Below are positions 1 to 10,745 of a DNA stretch of 64,000 bases, one piece after another (position 1 is the first letter of the stretch; each line of letters opens with the position of its first letter). Position numbers and translations under genes: made by a program. Where the stretch lies: NCBI GenBank assembly GCA_947034895.1, contig OX344761.1:82725839-82789838 (forward strand), read 5' to 3'. Source of the stretch: Rhytidiadelphus loreus (lineage: Eukaryota > Streptophyta > Bryopsida > Hypnales > Hylocomiaceae). The notes beneath the pieces are model-generated. The model made no database searches. It worked only from the letters and a program-made list of their open reading frames with translations, and was not told the origin of the DNA.

Positions 1-32
1 AAAATGAGAGGAGTTGAGTGCCCTTGGAAACG

Positions 33-40
33 TATAAAAG
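33..40 (+). promoter_or_regulatory. TATA box of LTR copy E
   Basis: TATAAAAG sits in the same relative place as TATATAAGG in copy B (50990) and TATAAAAG in copy C (31774, minus). All lie upstream of the transcribed leader that carries the mini-exon. Confidence 0.6.
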
Positions 41-1104
41 GGCACTCATTCTCCTCTCTTCTCACCCCTTCTTGCCATTTTTTGGCAAATTTATACACAT
101 GCTCCATTAACGTGGAGTTTTTGGTCATTTTTTGAGCCAAAGTTGTCAACGTGTGTTTTTTGAGCATTTCAAGCTCATCTTGTTGTTGTTTTTGCAAGCT
201 TTGAAGGACTTTGGGGTCCCTTCAAACCTTGTGTTTGATTTGTGCATGTTTTGGGAGTTTTGGACAAGTATTAGTTGTGTTTTGTTGCTCTAACTTTGTG
301 TGTTGCTTCTTTGGGCAACTTTTGTTGGTGTTTTGGGACTAACTTTGTACTAACTCTAGAGGTTCTTCCCTTGTGATTGGCGATGCCGCTTAGGGAAGTC
401 CTTTAGCTTGTTATTTCTCAATTTGTACTAATTATGTTTGTGTTTTGTATCACTAACACTCACTTGTTGTAAATTTCTTAAGTGTTGTGTTTTGTGTCCT
501 ATCTCTTCCCTTGGACAAGCCAAACTCTTTAGAAACTTGTCTAGAAAATCTCTCATATTCCAACTCACGGCGAAGCTCTGGCTGTACGGTTAGGAGTGTT
601 CTAAATGTGTTAGTACTTCCTAGAAATACGGCGGAGCTATGGTTCCCTTTTGTTAGGATTCTTTAGAGTTTCTTCCAAGCTACGGCGAAGCTTTGACTTC
701 GTACGTTTAAGGCACTTAGAGTTTTTTCCGGTGATTTTACAAAATACGGCGAAGCTTTGACTTTGCTACTTCCCAAAAAAATATTAGTATTTCTCACACA
801 AACCTCTTACAAAATTAGAACAACTTTCCAACCGGTGGGTGTGTTTTTTAACACATCAAGTTTAGTCTCTAAACATTTGTTTGAAAAAATCAAGTTTAGC
901 CTCCAAAAGTTATAGTCCAAATCCTAACTTAGAATTAGAAGAAATTGTGGAAGGGTGTGTCAAAGTTCCCATTAGCATAAGAGTGTTTTGGTTTTGTTTT
1001 GCAAAAAACCAGTAAGGAAATCCAAATCTTCAAAAAAAAATCAGATTCTGTCACCAAAAATCACATTCTGTCACATTCTGGTCTAGCAGTTGTTGGACTG
1101 GTTG

Positions 1105-1330
1105 GAGGCTGAATAGGCGGGTATCAATCCGGCCAAGCGGGTATCAATCCTAGACATACGGGTATCAATCCAGCAAGGCGGGTAACAATCAAGGGGTTCA
1201 ACAGTACGTACTGTCTGGCTTGAAATGAACTGAACTGCCGGCTTCGAGCTTGAACTAAACTGCCAACTTCTGGTTTGAAGTGAACTGCCAACTTCGGGCT
1301 TGAACTGAACTGCCAGCTTCTGCCGAACTA
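1105..1330 (+). repeat. Degenerate minisatellite in LTR leader (copy E)
   Basis: Two short arrays lie side by side: four units of about 16-24 bp ending GCGGGTATCAATCC (1115-1192), then three to four units around 'gaactgccaacttc' (1236-1325). Copies A, B and C hold unrelated minisatellites at the equivalent position. Confidence 0.6.
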
Positions 1331-1922
1331 GTTGGAATTTTATGAATTGTTTCTGGAAGTCTAAATTGCTAGTTTAGGAAAACTAATTGTGTCTTTTGAC
1401 ATTCGATAAGAAAAGACTAATAGAAATTAGATAGGAAGCAAGTAGACTAACTCTCAATTAGACATAGAATTAGAAGATAGAGTGTCCCAATTAGCAACGT
1501 TTCCATTGCTAAAAAAGGACTTCAAAAGCATATAAAGAAATAGATAGAAGTAGTGTCTTCAAAAACTCTCTCAAAGCTCTTCACTCTCACGTTTCACATA
1601 GAAGGGAGTTCAAACTCCAACTTAGAATGAGAGAGATGAAGTGACAATTAGAAGTTGAAGAGTTTTGGATTCAATTAGGATTAGGTTGGAAATCTTTGCA
1701 AAGTATTTTAGACCATTAGAAATAGGATAGAATAATAATTGACTTGAAAGGTTTGGAAGTCAATTATTGTTTAGAGAGGATCAAATAATAGAGTCTAAAT
1801 AGTGTAGAAGTAAAAGAAGAAGAAAGAAAGAAAAGGGAAGGAAGAAGTTGAGAAATAGAACTTAGACTTGTATTTAACACCTTTTTTAAGCCGTGGGCAA
1901 AATTATCAAAGGACTAAGGAAG

Positions 1923-1985
1923 ATGGCGAACAATGAAGATATCGAGGGAGTACACTACAACCTTCACAATGACATTAACCCCGAG
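1923..1985 (+). CDS. Coding mini-exon inside LTR (copy E)
   Basis: A 21-codon ORF starts at ATG (MANNEDIEGV...) and ends NDINPE directly at the splice donor GAG|GTATGA. The exon length is a multiple of three, so the donor is in phase 0. The same construction occurs in copies A, B (24 codons, MENFEETIMM...DILDTE) and C (17 codons), despite strong sequence divergence. The downstream exon it would join is not in the window. I infer that it supplies the N-terminus of a protein encoded in the element's internal region; function unknown. Confidence 0.55.
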
Positions 1986-2712
1986 GTATGAATTTGAGTT
2001 CTTGAATTTCCTTTTTAACCTTCAAAAGTAGTATTTAGACATAGGAACCGAATTAGAGGATCAAGTCAGTCAGACTAGACTATTTCAATTCCAAAGTTTT
2101 AGAGTATGATCTTAAAGCTTAAGTCCATATCTTTCTAAGAAGGTATCATACGACTAATTTGGATCAAAATTGAAGAAGTTATGAATGGATGAAAAATAGG
2201 TAAGAATTTGGGTGACACAGAATAGAAATCATCCAAATGACTTGAAATTAAAACCATAAATATTAAATAGTAACTTAAGCCAGTAGGTCAAATTTCAGAA
2301 TTAATTGAATTAGGTAAGTATTTTAAAACACTGGATGAAGTTTTCAGGGTCCTTTTAGGACAAAACTTCATCCGCTCATAACCTTGGCTAGGAAGGTTGG
2401 ATTTCGATGAATTTTATGTTTTTAGAAATGGCATGAGATGACCTACAAAGTTAAGTAGTTAAATTTAGACTGTAATTACTTATACTTAGAAACCACCGTG
2501 ACCTTAGCTTTGAACCAATTAAAGGAATAACCTTAGTTAAGTAAAAACTAAACTTCTTTTGACACAAGTAGGAACATGTAGGAATTTAAAGAAAGAGTTC
2601 ATTGCTTGGAAGGCACAATGGACGACGCTTAGACACCCCTAGCAAAACAAGTGAAAATAAACAAGAACCTGTTGTGAATTTATTTATCATGGGGGGGTAA
2701 AAAACACTCACA

Positions 2713-2956
2713 GGCACCACTCAATGTAATCTTCGCAAGTTTGTATTGACCATGGCTCAGGCTCCTCGTTCCACCCCTTGAAAGCAATGTGGTCAGCACT
2801 ATTCAACACATGCAATCGCTTTCGGTGACAAGTACCCCTATGCTTCCGTTCCTTGTCTTTTTGAATCTTTTGCAATCCCAAACCACGACGTGGACGTGGA
2901 GCCGATGGAGGGGCTTCAGCAAGAAATTCTCCAGTGGTATTGTCTCCACTAGCCAT
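2713..2956 (-). pseudogene. Coiled-coil family gene, truncated by LTR insertion
   Basis: Reading minus from ATG at 2956 (MASGDNTTGEF...), the product is closely similar to the N-terminus of the 780-residue protein at 14014-16356: a basic KDKERKHRG stretch, a KR..HVLN segment, then WNEEPEPWS and CEDYIEWC. The frame then enters the LTR end and stops (TGC CTG TGA). Intact relatives continue WCHI, so the break falls right after the Cys codon. The 5 bases after the LTR (GGCAC, 2713-2717) would be the target duplication. The rest of the gene should lie left of the window beyond the other LTR end. Upstream ATGs in frame up to 3427 run through the GC array and are unlikely starts. Confidence 0.75.
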
Positions 2957-3149
2957 GGTGGGTTGTTGAAATGAAGGTCCTAAAAAATGTAGAGGGATTG
3001 TTGAAATCAAACCACTAGAAAAAGAACCTTGGATGAAAGTAGTCAGATAGTAAATTTTCAACACCAAATGCTTATGCATGTAGCCAGAAAGGGATACAAG
3101 CCAAGAAGCCTTAGTGATGAACATGGGAGAATGAAGATTCGGCGACTTC

Positions 3150-3600
3150 ATATATAGGCGAACCCGGGTGTGGATGCAAAATGGGCGCGTGCGGGTCACG
3201 TAGGCGACCAGCGGTCCTAGAGGGGCGACCAGCGGTCCTGGGGGGGCGACTGCGGGTCCTGGGGGGGGCGACTGCGGGTCTTGGAGGGGCGACCGCGGGT
3301 CCTGGGGGGCGACCGTAGGTCTTGGGGGGCGCGTGCAAGTGACGAAGGGCAAGTGCGGGTCTTGGATGAGGGCAAGTGCGCTGACGGGTGCGGGCATCGG
3401 CGACCGTGACCTAGTACCCGTGTTCACCTAAGGCCTGTAGTCGCCCCATACCCGTAGTCGCCCCTACCCAAAGTCGCTCCGGACCCGCGGTCGCCTCACA
3501 CCCGCGGTCGCCTCACACCCGAAGTCGCCCTCACCCGAGGTCGCCCCACCCGAAGTCGCCCCCTACCTGAAGTCGCCTTCACCCAAGTTCGCCCAACATT
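3150..3600. repeat. GGGCGACTGCGGGT-type array, orientation switch
   Basis: This is a degenerate tandem array with a 12-20 bp period. From about 3170 to 3335 units read GGGCGAC(T/C)GCGGGTC on the plus strand. From about 3430 to 3590 they read in the opposite sense (ACCCG-AGTCGCCCC). It lies 5' of the truncated gene at 2713-2956. The same motif precedes the genes at 4129-5763, 10540-12168 and 14014-16356. The flip could allow folding back into long imperfect hairpins. Confidence 0.8.
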
Positions 3601-3776
3601 TGCCACGCGGCTGCCACATGGCAACCAGGTAAGCCTAGGTAAATGGGGGATAAATTCCTGAAAAGTCAAAGGGTAAAGTTGACTCTATTAGACGGACGGG
3701 CCCCTCTACTCGACGTCTTCGACGTCGAGTTTGTCGAGTTGTCGAGTTGTCCAGGTAGACAACCCTGCCCTAGAGT
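3600..3776 (-). other. Distal 5' module shared with 16800-16969
   Basis: Beyond the array the sequence parallels the region upstream of the gene at 14014-16356. It has a short dyad (GCCACGCGGCTGCCACATGGC), a segment like 'cctgaaaagtcaaagggtaaa', a palindromic run of 'gacgtcgag' elements, and a terminus reading ACAACCCTG (CAGGGTTGT on the minus strand). After CCCTG the two loci no longer resemble each other, so this looks like a mobile-unit boundary. A CAGGG terminus would suit a hAT element, but I found no matching opposite end. 3777-4128, the 3' flank of the next gene, is AT-rich and shows nothing clear. Confidence 0.45.
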
Positions 3777-4128
3777 GGCAATGAGTAGGTCAATTCACCC
3801 TAGCCGTGACAATTGCTCTGAACTTCAATAACAAGTTCTTTTCCAATCCGGCAAGTTTTGAATTTTCCTTTTTTTTTTAATTCTCTTTTAATTCCGAAAG
3901 TCCGAACTCCCAAGGTCATTTTCCTGCCAAAATTCCTAGAATATTCAAGTATTCACAACATTGCAAACATAAATAACCAAAAATTCATATCTATATTTAT
4001 ATACTCTTGTCAAGGAACTACATAGAATTCAATGTGCTTGCATTAAAATGTTCAAAATGGATAATATCCTTTTATATATACATAAGATGGAATATACATA
4101 GTCCTCAAAAATGTGCTAAAAATGAAAA

Positions 4129-5763
4129 TCATTCAACATCCATTTTGGCCTTTTCTTTGCGGTCATGAGCCTCACGTTCCATCTCATACAAGACTTTCCT
4201 ACCTTCCAACTGCAAATTCCTAAGGTATCGGTCATCCTTCCCCAACTTCTTTTCCAACCAAAATTGCTTGTATGATTTTTGGAACTTCAAAAGCGCCTTC
4301 AGTGCATCCCGATGTTCTTCCAATTTTGGATCCAATGACAAAGAAACCCCAAGCTTCTTTTTCAAGTCAACTACTTCCGTAAGAGACAATGCTTGTTTAG
4401 TAGCCACGTCTTTCCAACCACACATTTCTGCAACACGGTCAAGGGGGGCTTTGTCCTTTAATGCTTTCAAGGAATTTAATCTTGATCGTGCTTCTTCCAC
4501 CCCTCGCTTCTCCAAGTCTATCTGATCTTCCTCCAGCTTGCATGCTTCCATAATTTTGGCAAGCCGTTCTTTTGCAAACTCATTGCTAGAAGAACTAGAT
4601 CCTCCAGCATGCCGAGAAGAGAATCTAAGGTAAAATGCTTCCAAGTCTAAAATCTTTGTTATTTGCGTTGACAAAAGAACTTGCCGACTTTCAAGTTCAG
4701 CACGTAAGCTATTCACAATATCTCCACTCAAAGTTTGCGTTTCTTGATTGCGTAGCTTCTCACATTCTAGATGCTTTTCATCCAACTCATTTAGAAGCTT
4801 CTTGAGTTGAGCTTTGTAAACAACTTTGGTGTCCAACATTACTGTGTCAGGGATAGTTCCATCTTCAACAAATTCCTCACTTCGGTACATGTCATCAACA
4901 CAATCCAATTGGAACAAAGAAGACTTCACATCTTCTTCTGTTTCCATCTCTGTCCAAAAAACATCATCTTTTGCTTCTTGCATGCATGCAAGCACATACT
5001 GCAAAACTTCGTCTTCTTCAGTGCGAGGGACTGTAATCGGATTCACCATAGCAAGAGGCAAAATATCAAGATTTTGTGGTTGCCTAGCTGGTTCACCCTC
5101 TTCTTCCATTCTCGGGGGAGGTAAATTTTGTGAAGTAGAAGCCACCATCGCCATGTTTTGGGGCTGCATTGGAGGGTCTTCACCAAGGTTGTCTTCCTCT
5201 CCCGAAGATGAATCAGATGACGTCCAATGAAACTGCTCATCGGGCACTTCCTCCTTCAAGTTTTTCTTCTGGCCTAGCCCTTCACGTGGATTGGCAGATA
5301 GAGCCGCCCTTGGGATGTCTTTTGTCGGTGGAAGGCGAGCATGCTTCACTCCCTTGATTGAACTCCAATCCACGCTTCGAAACAAAATGAGTTCCGCATA
5401 CACCATTGCACATATGAAATACGGGACTTCGCTCCTCGGCACTGAATATGTGCCATACAAGTATCGATAAATTTCGATACAACGTTGCACAAATGCATCA
5501 TTACGGCATGGATGCAAATTGGCCGTATTGTTGCGCTGATTCGTGTAGTGCCGATGATAGGGGAATAACTTGTCAATGTGGCACCACCCCACGAAGGACT
5601 TACAAGTCTTGGCGGTCCAGTGGCCCGTAATTCGATCCCAACCTCGGTAGGCCACACACGCTGGGTCCAAAAGGATGCGTCGTTGCCTAGGGTGCATGGC
5701 TCCTTTTGCCTTGGTCTTCTTCTTGTGGTCCGCCATTGGAGATGCTCTTGAGATTTGGGGCAA
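4129..5763 (-). CDS. Coiled-coil family protein, 544 aa
   Basis: This is an uninterrupted reading frame with a long C-terminal coiled coil. The N-terminal domain (about residues 28-140) carries the family landmarks: W42, HWTAKTC, the motif WCHI (60-63), LFP, a TAN..PC segment, RCIEIY, a YAE triplet and VDW (131-133). Residues about 190-310 are acidic and low in complexity (DSSSGEED). Residues about 330-540 are heptad-like, rich in Glu, Lys and Leu. The start may be Met1 or Met10 (MADHKKK). No catalytic motif is visible and I do not recognise the family. The GC array at 6000-6256 is its 5' neighbour. It could be a transposon-encoded structural (gag/ORF1-like) protein or a lineage-specific host family. 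The frame is intact and its codon use looks coding. Confidence 0.7.
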   Translation of the reverse strand: MPQISRASPMADHKKKTKAKGAMHPRQRRILLDPACVAYRGWDRITGHWTAKTCKSFVGWCHIDKLFPYHRHYTNQRNNTANLHPCRNDAFVQRCIEIYRYLYGTYSVPRSEVPYFICAMVYAELILFRSVDWSSIKGVKHARLPPTKDIPRAALSANPREGLGQKKNLKEEVPDEQFHWTSSDSSSGEEDNLGEDPPMQPQNMAMVASTSQNLPPPRMEEEGEPARQPQNLDILPLAMVNPITVPRTEEDEVLQYVLACMQEAKDDVFWTEMETEEDVKSSLFQLDCVDDMYRSEEFVEDGTIPDTVMLDTKVVYKAQLKKLLNELDEKHLECEKLRNQETQTLSGDIVNSLRAELESRQVLLSTQITKILDLEAFYLRFSSRHAGGSSSSSNEFAKERLAKIMEACKLEEDQIDLEKRGVEEARSRLNSLKALKDKAPLDRVAEMCGWKDVATKQALSLTEVVDLKKKLGVSLSLDPKLEEHRDALKALLKFQKSYKQFWLEKKLGKDDRYLRNLQLEGRKVLYEMEREAHDRKEKAKMDVE

Positions 5764-5999
5764 GGAATCTAAACTTAACCCTAAACCGCAAAGTATTATT
5801 TAGCTAAACTTAACCCTAAACCGCAAAGTATTATCTAGCGATTAGTGAGTGATGGAGTAAAATCAAGAACATGAGCCACATGTAAGTGAAACTCAAAACC
5901 CAAGCTCCCAGGCACGCAATCAACCACTGTAAAGTAGGTGAAAGGCAGTACGCAGCAAGAAGGGAAAGTGGCGAAGTCGGGTGGGGAGACAGCTAATTA

Positions 6000-6256
6000 A
6001 CCCGCAATCGCCCTGGGGCGAGTGCGGGAAGGGGCGCGTGCAGGTCTGAGAGCGACCGCGGGTAGGGCGACTGCGGGTCTAAGGGGCCGACTGCGAAGGC
6101 GACTGCGGGTAGGGCGACTGCGGGTCTGGGGCTACTGGGGATGGGCGACCGCGAGTGGGGCACCACAGAGTAATTTTTGGACCCCTACAGTGGGGCGACC
6201 GCGGGTAGGGCGACTGCGGGTGGGGCGACCGCGGGTGGGCGACTGCGGGTACAGGG
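6000..6256 (+). repeat. GGGCGACTGCGGGT array upstream of 4129-5763
   Basis: About 14 degenerate units (GGGCGACTGCGGGT, GGGCGACCGCGGGT, GGGGCTACTGGGG) lie mostly in plus orientation, with one opposite unit at the left edge (ACCCGCAATCGCCC). The array starts about 240 bp beyond the ATG of the minus-strand gene. The ORF through it (about 6022-6267) is an artefact of the repeat. Confidence 0.8.
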
Positions 6257-7515
6257 CGGGATTTTGAATTTCTGAACCTCTAAGACTTTCACTTTGAAGT
6301 TCTCTTACACAAAATTGTGGACATAAATTTTAGTTACCAATGCACTTCATAAAAATGTATTGCACCTTTTCATCTTTTATTTAAAAATTTGGGTTATGCA
6401 TCTTTAGCCATTTTATTAATTATTGTTGCAACTTATTAGATTTGACATGCAAAAAGAGGATTCCCACCCTAACATCACTTCTGCAATTTCAATAAGAAAA
6501 TAATCAAACATAAGAAATTTACCATCCATTATTCACATGGTTGCGTTTTATTTTCCAATGCAATCTCTATTATGTTTAGTTTGAATTTGTATGGTGAATC
6601 CATTGTAAAACAAGATCCAACTATGAAGAATGTGGGATTCTTGATCAATGTAGACCACTTTCGGAGAGCTCCAAAAGAAGGGGTTTGGGAATTGAGGAAT
6701 AAATACCTTTTATTCATTTATGGTCAAGTGTGATTGACACATTATAAATTGCGTGAGAGAACAAAACTCAATATAATCAATTATACAATGCATAGGATAG
6801 GTGTAGTAAGATGGTTGTTCAAATATCTCATAAGGATTGGGTGTGACAGCATGAGCTCCCATATAACTTTCATCATGTGCTTCATCAAGCACCGTGAAGG
6901 TGTAGTTGGAAACTAATTGTCACAATTAATTGTCATAGCTATTTCTCAGCTGATTTCATGGTTTTGTTCAAATTTTATTTATCTGTACATTCATAGGTAT
7001 CCAAACAATAAAACTTGTTTCATATTAATTAAAAGTGTAGCCATCATATTTACAAACAAAGGGATTAAATCAAGGGCATACATTTGTACATTTTCAATAT
7101 TTGGGGATTTCAAACTTGTGAACCAAGAATAACAAGCCACAACATTTATGGGTATATATTTTATTGGGGGGGTCACATTTATGGGTATATATTTTTTGGG
7201 AGGGGTCACATATGTAAACCATTAAAGTATTGGGCACTAATCAATTAAACATTCATATACCATGGACTGTTTAGCAAAATATGATCATCCATCTGAGATA
7301 AACAATCCATGCATTGTTTAGCAAAATCATAGTATAGAAATGTAAAATGAAGTTCTTTGTCAAGCACATTGCTATTTCACATGTCTAGCATGACTTTAGT
7401 ACTATTATCTTCATAAATAACTTATTTCTTTTTATGATCCCAACTCAAAAATCAAAATAGGGTCTTATGCCATGGTACAAGGCTGCCGTTTGATGCACCA
7501 CAACAATGTCTCTAG
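6257..7515. other. AT-rich stretch with no confident gene
   Basis: I see no gene that can be placed. A plus-strand open segment at about 6580-6720 (SLNLYGESIVKQDP..., ...RRAPKEGVWELRNKYLLF) has protein-like composition and may be an exon of an unidentified gene. A short direct duplication, 'cacatttatgggtatatattttttgggaggggt', occurs at 7140-7210. Confidence 0.3.
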
Positions 7516-8830
7516 TCATGAACGATTTGCCCGTGGCACAAGGTTGTCCAAGTTTGCGCGAGCTTGGTTTAACCTATTATTGGTCTGCTCAAAGATATCC
7601 GTGGTGTTGATTTGAATGCTCAGAGATTGTGTAAATGCGCATTCCGTCCTGTGCTCATCATCCTAAGGTGGAATTGTCATTAGTACATATGATATTCACA
7701 GAATGGGATACAAACAATACTAACCTAGCAAGTATATTAACTCGTGTTGTGGTATTGCACTAACCTTAATGAGTTGTAACAACAAGCATCCATTCTCAGA
7801 CTCGAAAAGTTTCTCGACATCCTCAAATTCTTCTAATAAAGCCCTGCATCTCCCGGCCCCCATATCAATGAATATTAAAACATAACAACTACATATGGGT
7901 ATTTTTAGCATATAATCTTATAATACAAGTTCTATACTAGAACAACCGAACCTGAGGTTTGTGCAATCTTTTCCTTGCCGAACCCACACATATTCTTCCA
8001 TCATGGCCCACCCCTCTCTAATGGCCTCATCAAATTTGGCTCCCCAAACAATATCGCGTGTATTTTGTATCAAACACATCACTCGTCCTGCAGCAAATAA
8101 GCACTAATAGTGAGATGAAATGTCCACCACTAACTATCCAACTAGAAATGTTCATTAATACATGTTCATTTCATTATTCAAGGATTCAAATCACCTATAC
8201 AAAATGAAGGGCAATATTTTACTCACCCATTTCGCTGGCTTGGAAATGGCCTTTGGACTCATTGCATTGGCCATAATGAGCAAAGCAATACAATTTGTAG
8301 CCTTTCCAAAAGTCCTTAATTCTATTTCAAAGATCACAAATCAATTCCAATAGAATAGTCATTGTCATGGTGATTCTCCCACCTATTAAAAAGACATTGT
8401 CTACAATACAAGTGGATGACAATAAGGAAGTCAAAGGCAAACTAAACAAATTTTTACCGGAAATATTCATGGTCGAGAATAATTATGACTTCCTCTGAGC
8501 ACTTGCTAAATTGAACACCTGCCATTAAGCCTGTAAGGAGCCAAATAACTAATCATTAGCAATGCAAGAAGATTAAATTTGAATAGGCTACATAACAATT
8601 GAGGCCCCCCTACGTTACTATAACACCCAAAAATGAAAGAGAATCAATGAAGAACCAAATGAATCATTTTCATTTGAATTGCTAATTGTTTTAAATGTGA
8701 ATTTAGTGTACCCTTTTTCGGTGACTTCACACCCATTTGTGTGTGCATCCTTATTATTCAACAACTTTGCCACAATGAATGCAATTGCCGTTTCAAGGAC
8801 CTCTACATCAAATGGCTTTGATATTCTCAC
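7516..8830 (-). pseudogene. Multi-exon gene or pseudogene, unrecognised
   Basis: Several open segments on the minus strand are bounded by plausible splice sites. They are: about 8700-8830 (RISKPFDVEVLETAIAFIV...); 8460-8510 (QFSKCSEEVIIILDHEY...); 8230-8330 (NRIKDFWKGYKLYCFAHYGQ..., ending at GTGAGT); 7952-8087 (RVMCLIQNTRDIVWGAKFDE..., acceptor CTGCAG, donor GTTCGG); 7765-7853 (ALLEEFEDVEKLF..., donor GTTAGT); and 7516-7662 (DDEHRTECAFTQS..., acceptor CCTTAG, stop TGA). Some segments carry stops or need frame changes, so decay is likely. Composition suggests a helical cytoplasmic protein. I cannot name a family. Confidence 0.4.
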
Positions 8831-9019
8831 TATCCTAAATTAATGGAAAAGATTTTGGGTTCATTGAAGTATACAAGAAGTGTCTGCTGTATTGTTGGCT
8901 GTTTGTGGGAAACCAAAAAACCCACGAGACCTCCACAACATTGGGCCCACATTCAGCCACTACAAGGTAGGTGAACTACAAGGCGCAGTTATGAAAATTA
9001 TGGACCACAAGCTAGAACA

Positions 9020-9735
9020 GCCCATGAAATACCCGCGGTCGCCAGGGGCACATGCGCTAACCCTAACATGGATACTAGGGCGACAGCGCATGGGGCGACT
9101 GCGCGTGGGGCGACCGCGGGTCCGGTCCAAGGATCCCTCGCGTCTTTCAAGGGCGACCTCGGGTGAGGGCGACCTCGGATCAGGGCGACCACGGGTCAGG
9201 GCGACCTCGGGTCCTCGAGGGGGAAACACATTTCAAAATCCCCCCTCCATCAGGGCGACTGCGCATAGGGGGCGACTGCAGGTCAAGGAGAAAATGCAAA
9301 CTCCTTGACCTGCAGTCGCCCCCTACGCACAGTCGCCCATATGGAAGGGGAGGGAGACACCAAATACTTTTCCGCCCTCTATCAGGGCGACTACGCGTAG
9401 GGGGCGACTGTGGGTCAAGGTGGGAGACACCAAAAATTTCGAAAATGCAATCTCCCCCCTTCCATCAGGGCGACTGCGCGTAGGGGGCGACTGCGGGTCA
9501 AGGTGGGAGCAACCTAACTATTTCAAAATGCAATCTCCCCCCTTCAATCAGGGCGACTGCGCGTAGGGGGCGAGTGCGGGTCAAGGTGGGAGACACTAGA
9601 AATTTCGAAAATGCAATCTCCCCCCTTCCATCAGGGCGACTGCGCATAGGGGGCGACTGTGGGTCCCCAGATCACTTCCAAAATCAGACCTGGGATTCTA
9701 GGGCGACTGCGCTTTGGGCGACTGCGGGTATGGGC
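9020..9735 (+). repeat. Higher-order GC-rich array (80-130 bp units)
   Basis: The GGGCGACTGCG motif is nested here in larger units. Each unit reads roughly 'catcagggcgactgcgcg', 'tagggggcgactgcgggtc', 'aaggtgggagacacc', then 'aatttcgaaaatgcaatctcccccctt'. Unit starts fall near 9249, 9381, 9468, 9547 and 9630. No family gene follows directly; the next one starts at 10540 after another array. ORFs on both strands here (for example 8880-9308) are repeat artefacts. Confidence 0.8.
9266..9325. repeat. Perfect 25-bp inverted repeat, 10-nt loop
   Basis: Bases 9266-9290 and 9301-9325 are exact reverse complements. The loop AAAATGCAAA lies between them. The stem contains the array motif GGGCGACTGCAGGTC. 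Confidence 0.85.
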
Positions 9736-10062
9736 ATGTTTCACAAGATTAATTTTTTTTTTGGGACCCCTCTCCCTTATTGTTTCTAATTCCCTTTAAT
9801 CATATGTTACTTCCTCCATTTTGTTTACAAATTCAACAAGACAAACAAATCCTAGGTTTTGCATTAGCTCTCCAACACTCCTTTGGCAAAAAGTTCCAAA
9901 TGAAAGTTTTATGTACATTCTAATAGTGGGGAGGTGTAATTAGATTTATTTGGGCATGATTCACGAGATGGTGTTTTTTTTGGGACCTCTCCCTTATTGT
10001 TTCTAATTCCCTTTAATCATATGTTACTTCCTCCATTTTGTTTACAAATTCAACAAGACAAA
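9732..10062 (+). repeat. Direct duplication of about 110 bp
   Basis: 9732-9845 and 9952-10062 share 'gggcatg-ttcac-aga', a T-rich run, and a nearly identical stretch from 'tgggacc' through 'ccttattgtttctaatt', 'catatgttacttcctcc' and 'caaattcaacaagacaaa'. The copies are about 220 bp apart. Confidence 0.8.
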
Positions 10063-10181
10063 AAAGACATGATTCTGTTTTAGGTCTAAAACACTACATC
10101 TCGTGTAGGATGTGTAAGTATTTTATGTAGGTTTAAGGATTTGATTCTAGATAAAAGTTGTATTATTGTTTTCCAAGGTCT

Positions 10182-10206
10182 AGGGTCTAGGGTTTAGGGT
10201 TTGGGA
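10182..10206 (+). repeat. Short telomere-like (TTTAGGG) stretch
   Basis: CTAGGGTCTAGGGTTTAGGG followed by TTTGGG resembles plant telomere repeats or a telo-box. It is too short to be a telomere. Confidence 0.5.
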
Positions 10207-10367
10207 AACCCTTCACGTTGTGAGAATAATTCTTCCATTGCCTTGCTATGTCTTTGATATGAACTGACGCCTAACATTTATTACCAATTTTGGATGTGAG
10301 ATAAGGAAAAATCAATTAGAATATGCTGCAGATGCTAATTAGTGTTGGGTCAGATTGGTTGTTGGTT

Positions 10368-10745
10368 TAGGGCGACCTCGGGTCAGGGGCGACCGCGGGT
10401 CATCGACGAAGCAAAAAACACATTTGAATCAGGGCGACTGCGGGTCAAGGAGGGAGACTAATTTTCTGGAAAATGCAAACTCAATCTCCAGTGGGGCGAC
10501 TGCGCGTAGGGGGCGACTGCGGGTCGAAGAGACTTCTTTGTGGGCGACCGCATGTGCAAGTTTCGGGATGGTTTAGTTGGTACCCGCGGTCGCCCACGAT
10601 CCGCAGTCGCCCATTTCAGCGCTCCAAAAACGCGCAGTCGCCCATTCCCGCTGTCTTCAGACCCGCAGTCGTCCCTCCTCAGACCCGCAGTCGCCCCACT
10701 TCAGACCCGCAGTCGCCCCCTCCCGACCCGCAGTCACCCAAAGGC
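10368..10745. repeat. Array upstream of and inside gene 10540-12168
   Basis: Plus-sense GGGCGACTGCGGGTC units run from 10368 to about 10555. From about 10580 to 10745 the units flip to ACCCGCAGTCGCCC, nine or so in a row. The second half is read in frame by the next gene as repeated RPAVAP, DPQS and TRSRP peptides. Confidence 0.8.

Larger units (their letters stand above)
1..2712 (+). mobile_element. Giant LTR (copy E), left end outside window
   Basis: This is the 3' part of an LTR-like element of the family also present at 37612-42743, 49380-54603, 29180-33024 and 24274 onward. It has the same order of parts: a TATA box (33-40), repeated CGGCGAAGCTTTGACT-like segments (about 565-760), a GC-richer minisatellite (1105-1330), a short ORF ending at a splice donor (1923-1985), an AT-rich stretch, a 'cattgcttggaaggc' segment (about 2600), and the terminus CACTCACA at 2712. 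The next base begins the coding sequence of a truncated gene, so the boundary is exact. Solo LTR and 3' LTR cannot be told apart because the left end is missing. Confidence 0.8.

Noticed and set aside
3016..3040. CACTAGAAAAAGAACC as a CACTA left end
   Set aside because: It resembles the TIR start but there are no subterminal repeats, no matching partner end and no 3-bp duplication.
6022..6267. 81-residue Arg/Gly-rich ORF
   Set aside because: Translated GC array only.
8880..9308. 142-residue ORF and neighbours in the GC array (both strands)
   Set aside because: Composition follows the GGGCGACTGCGGGT repeat; no conserved domain and no splice context.
10182..10206. Interstitial telomere
   Set aside because: Only about three imperfect units; better described as a telo-box-like word.
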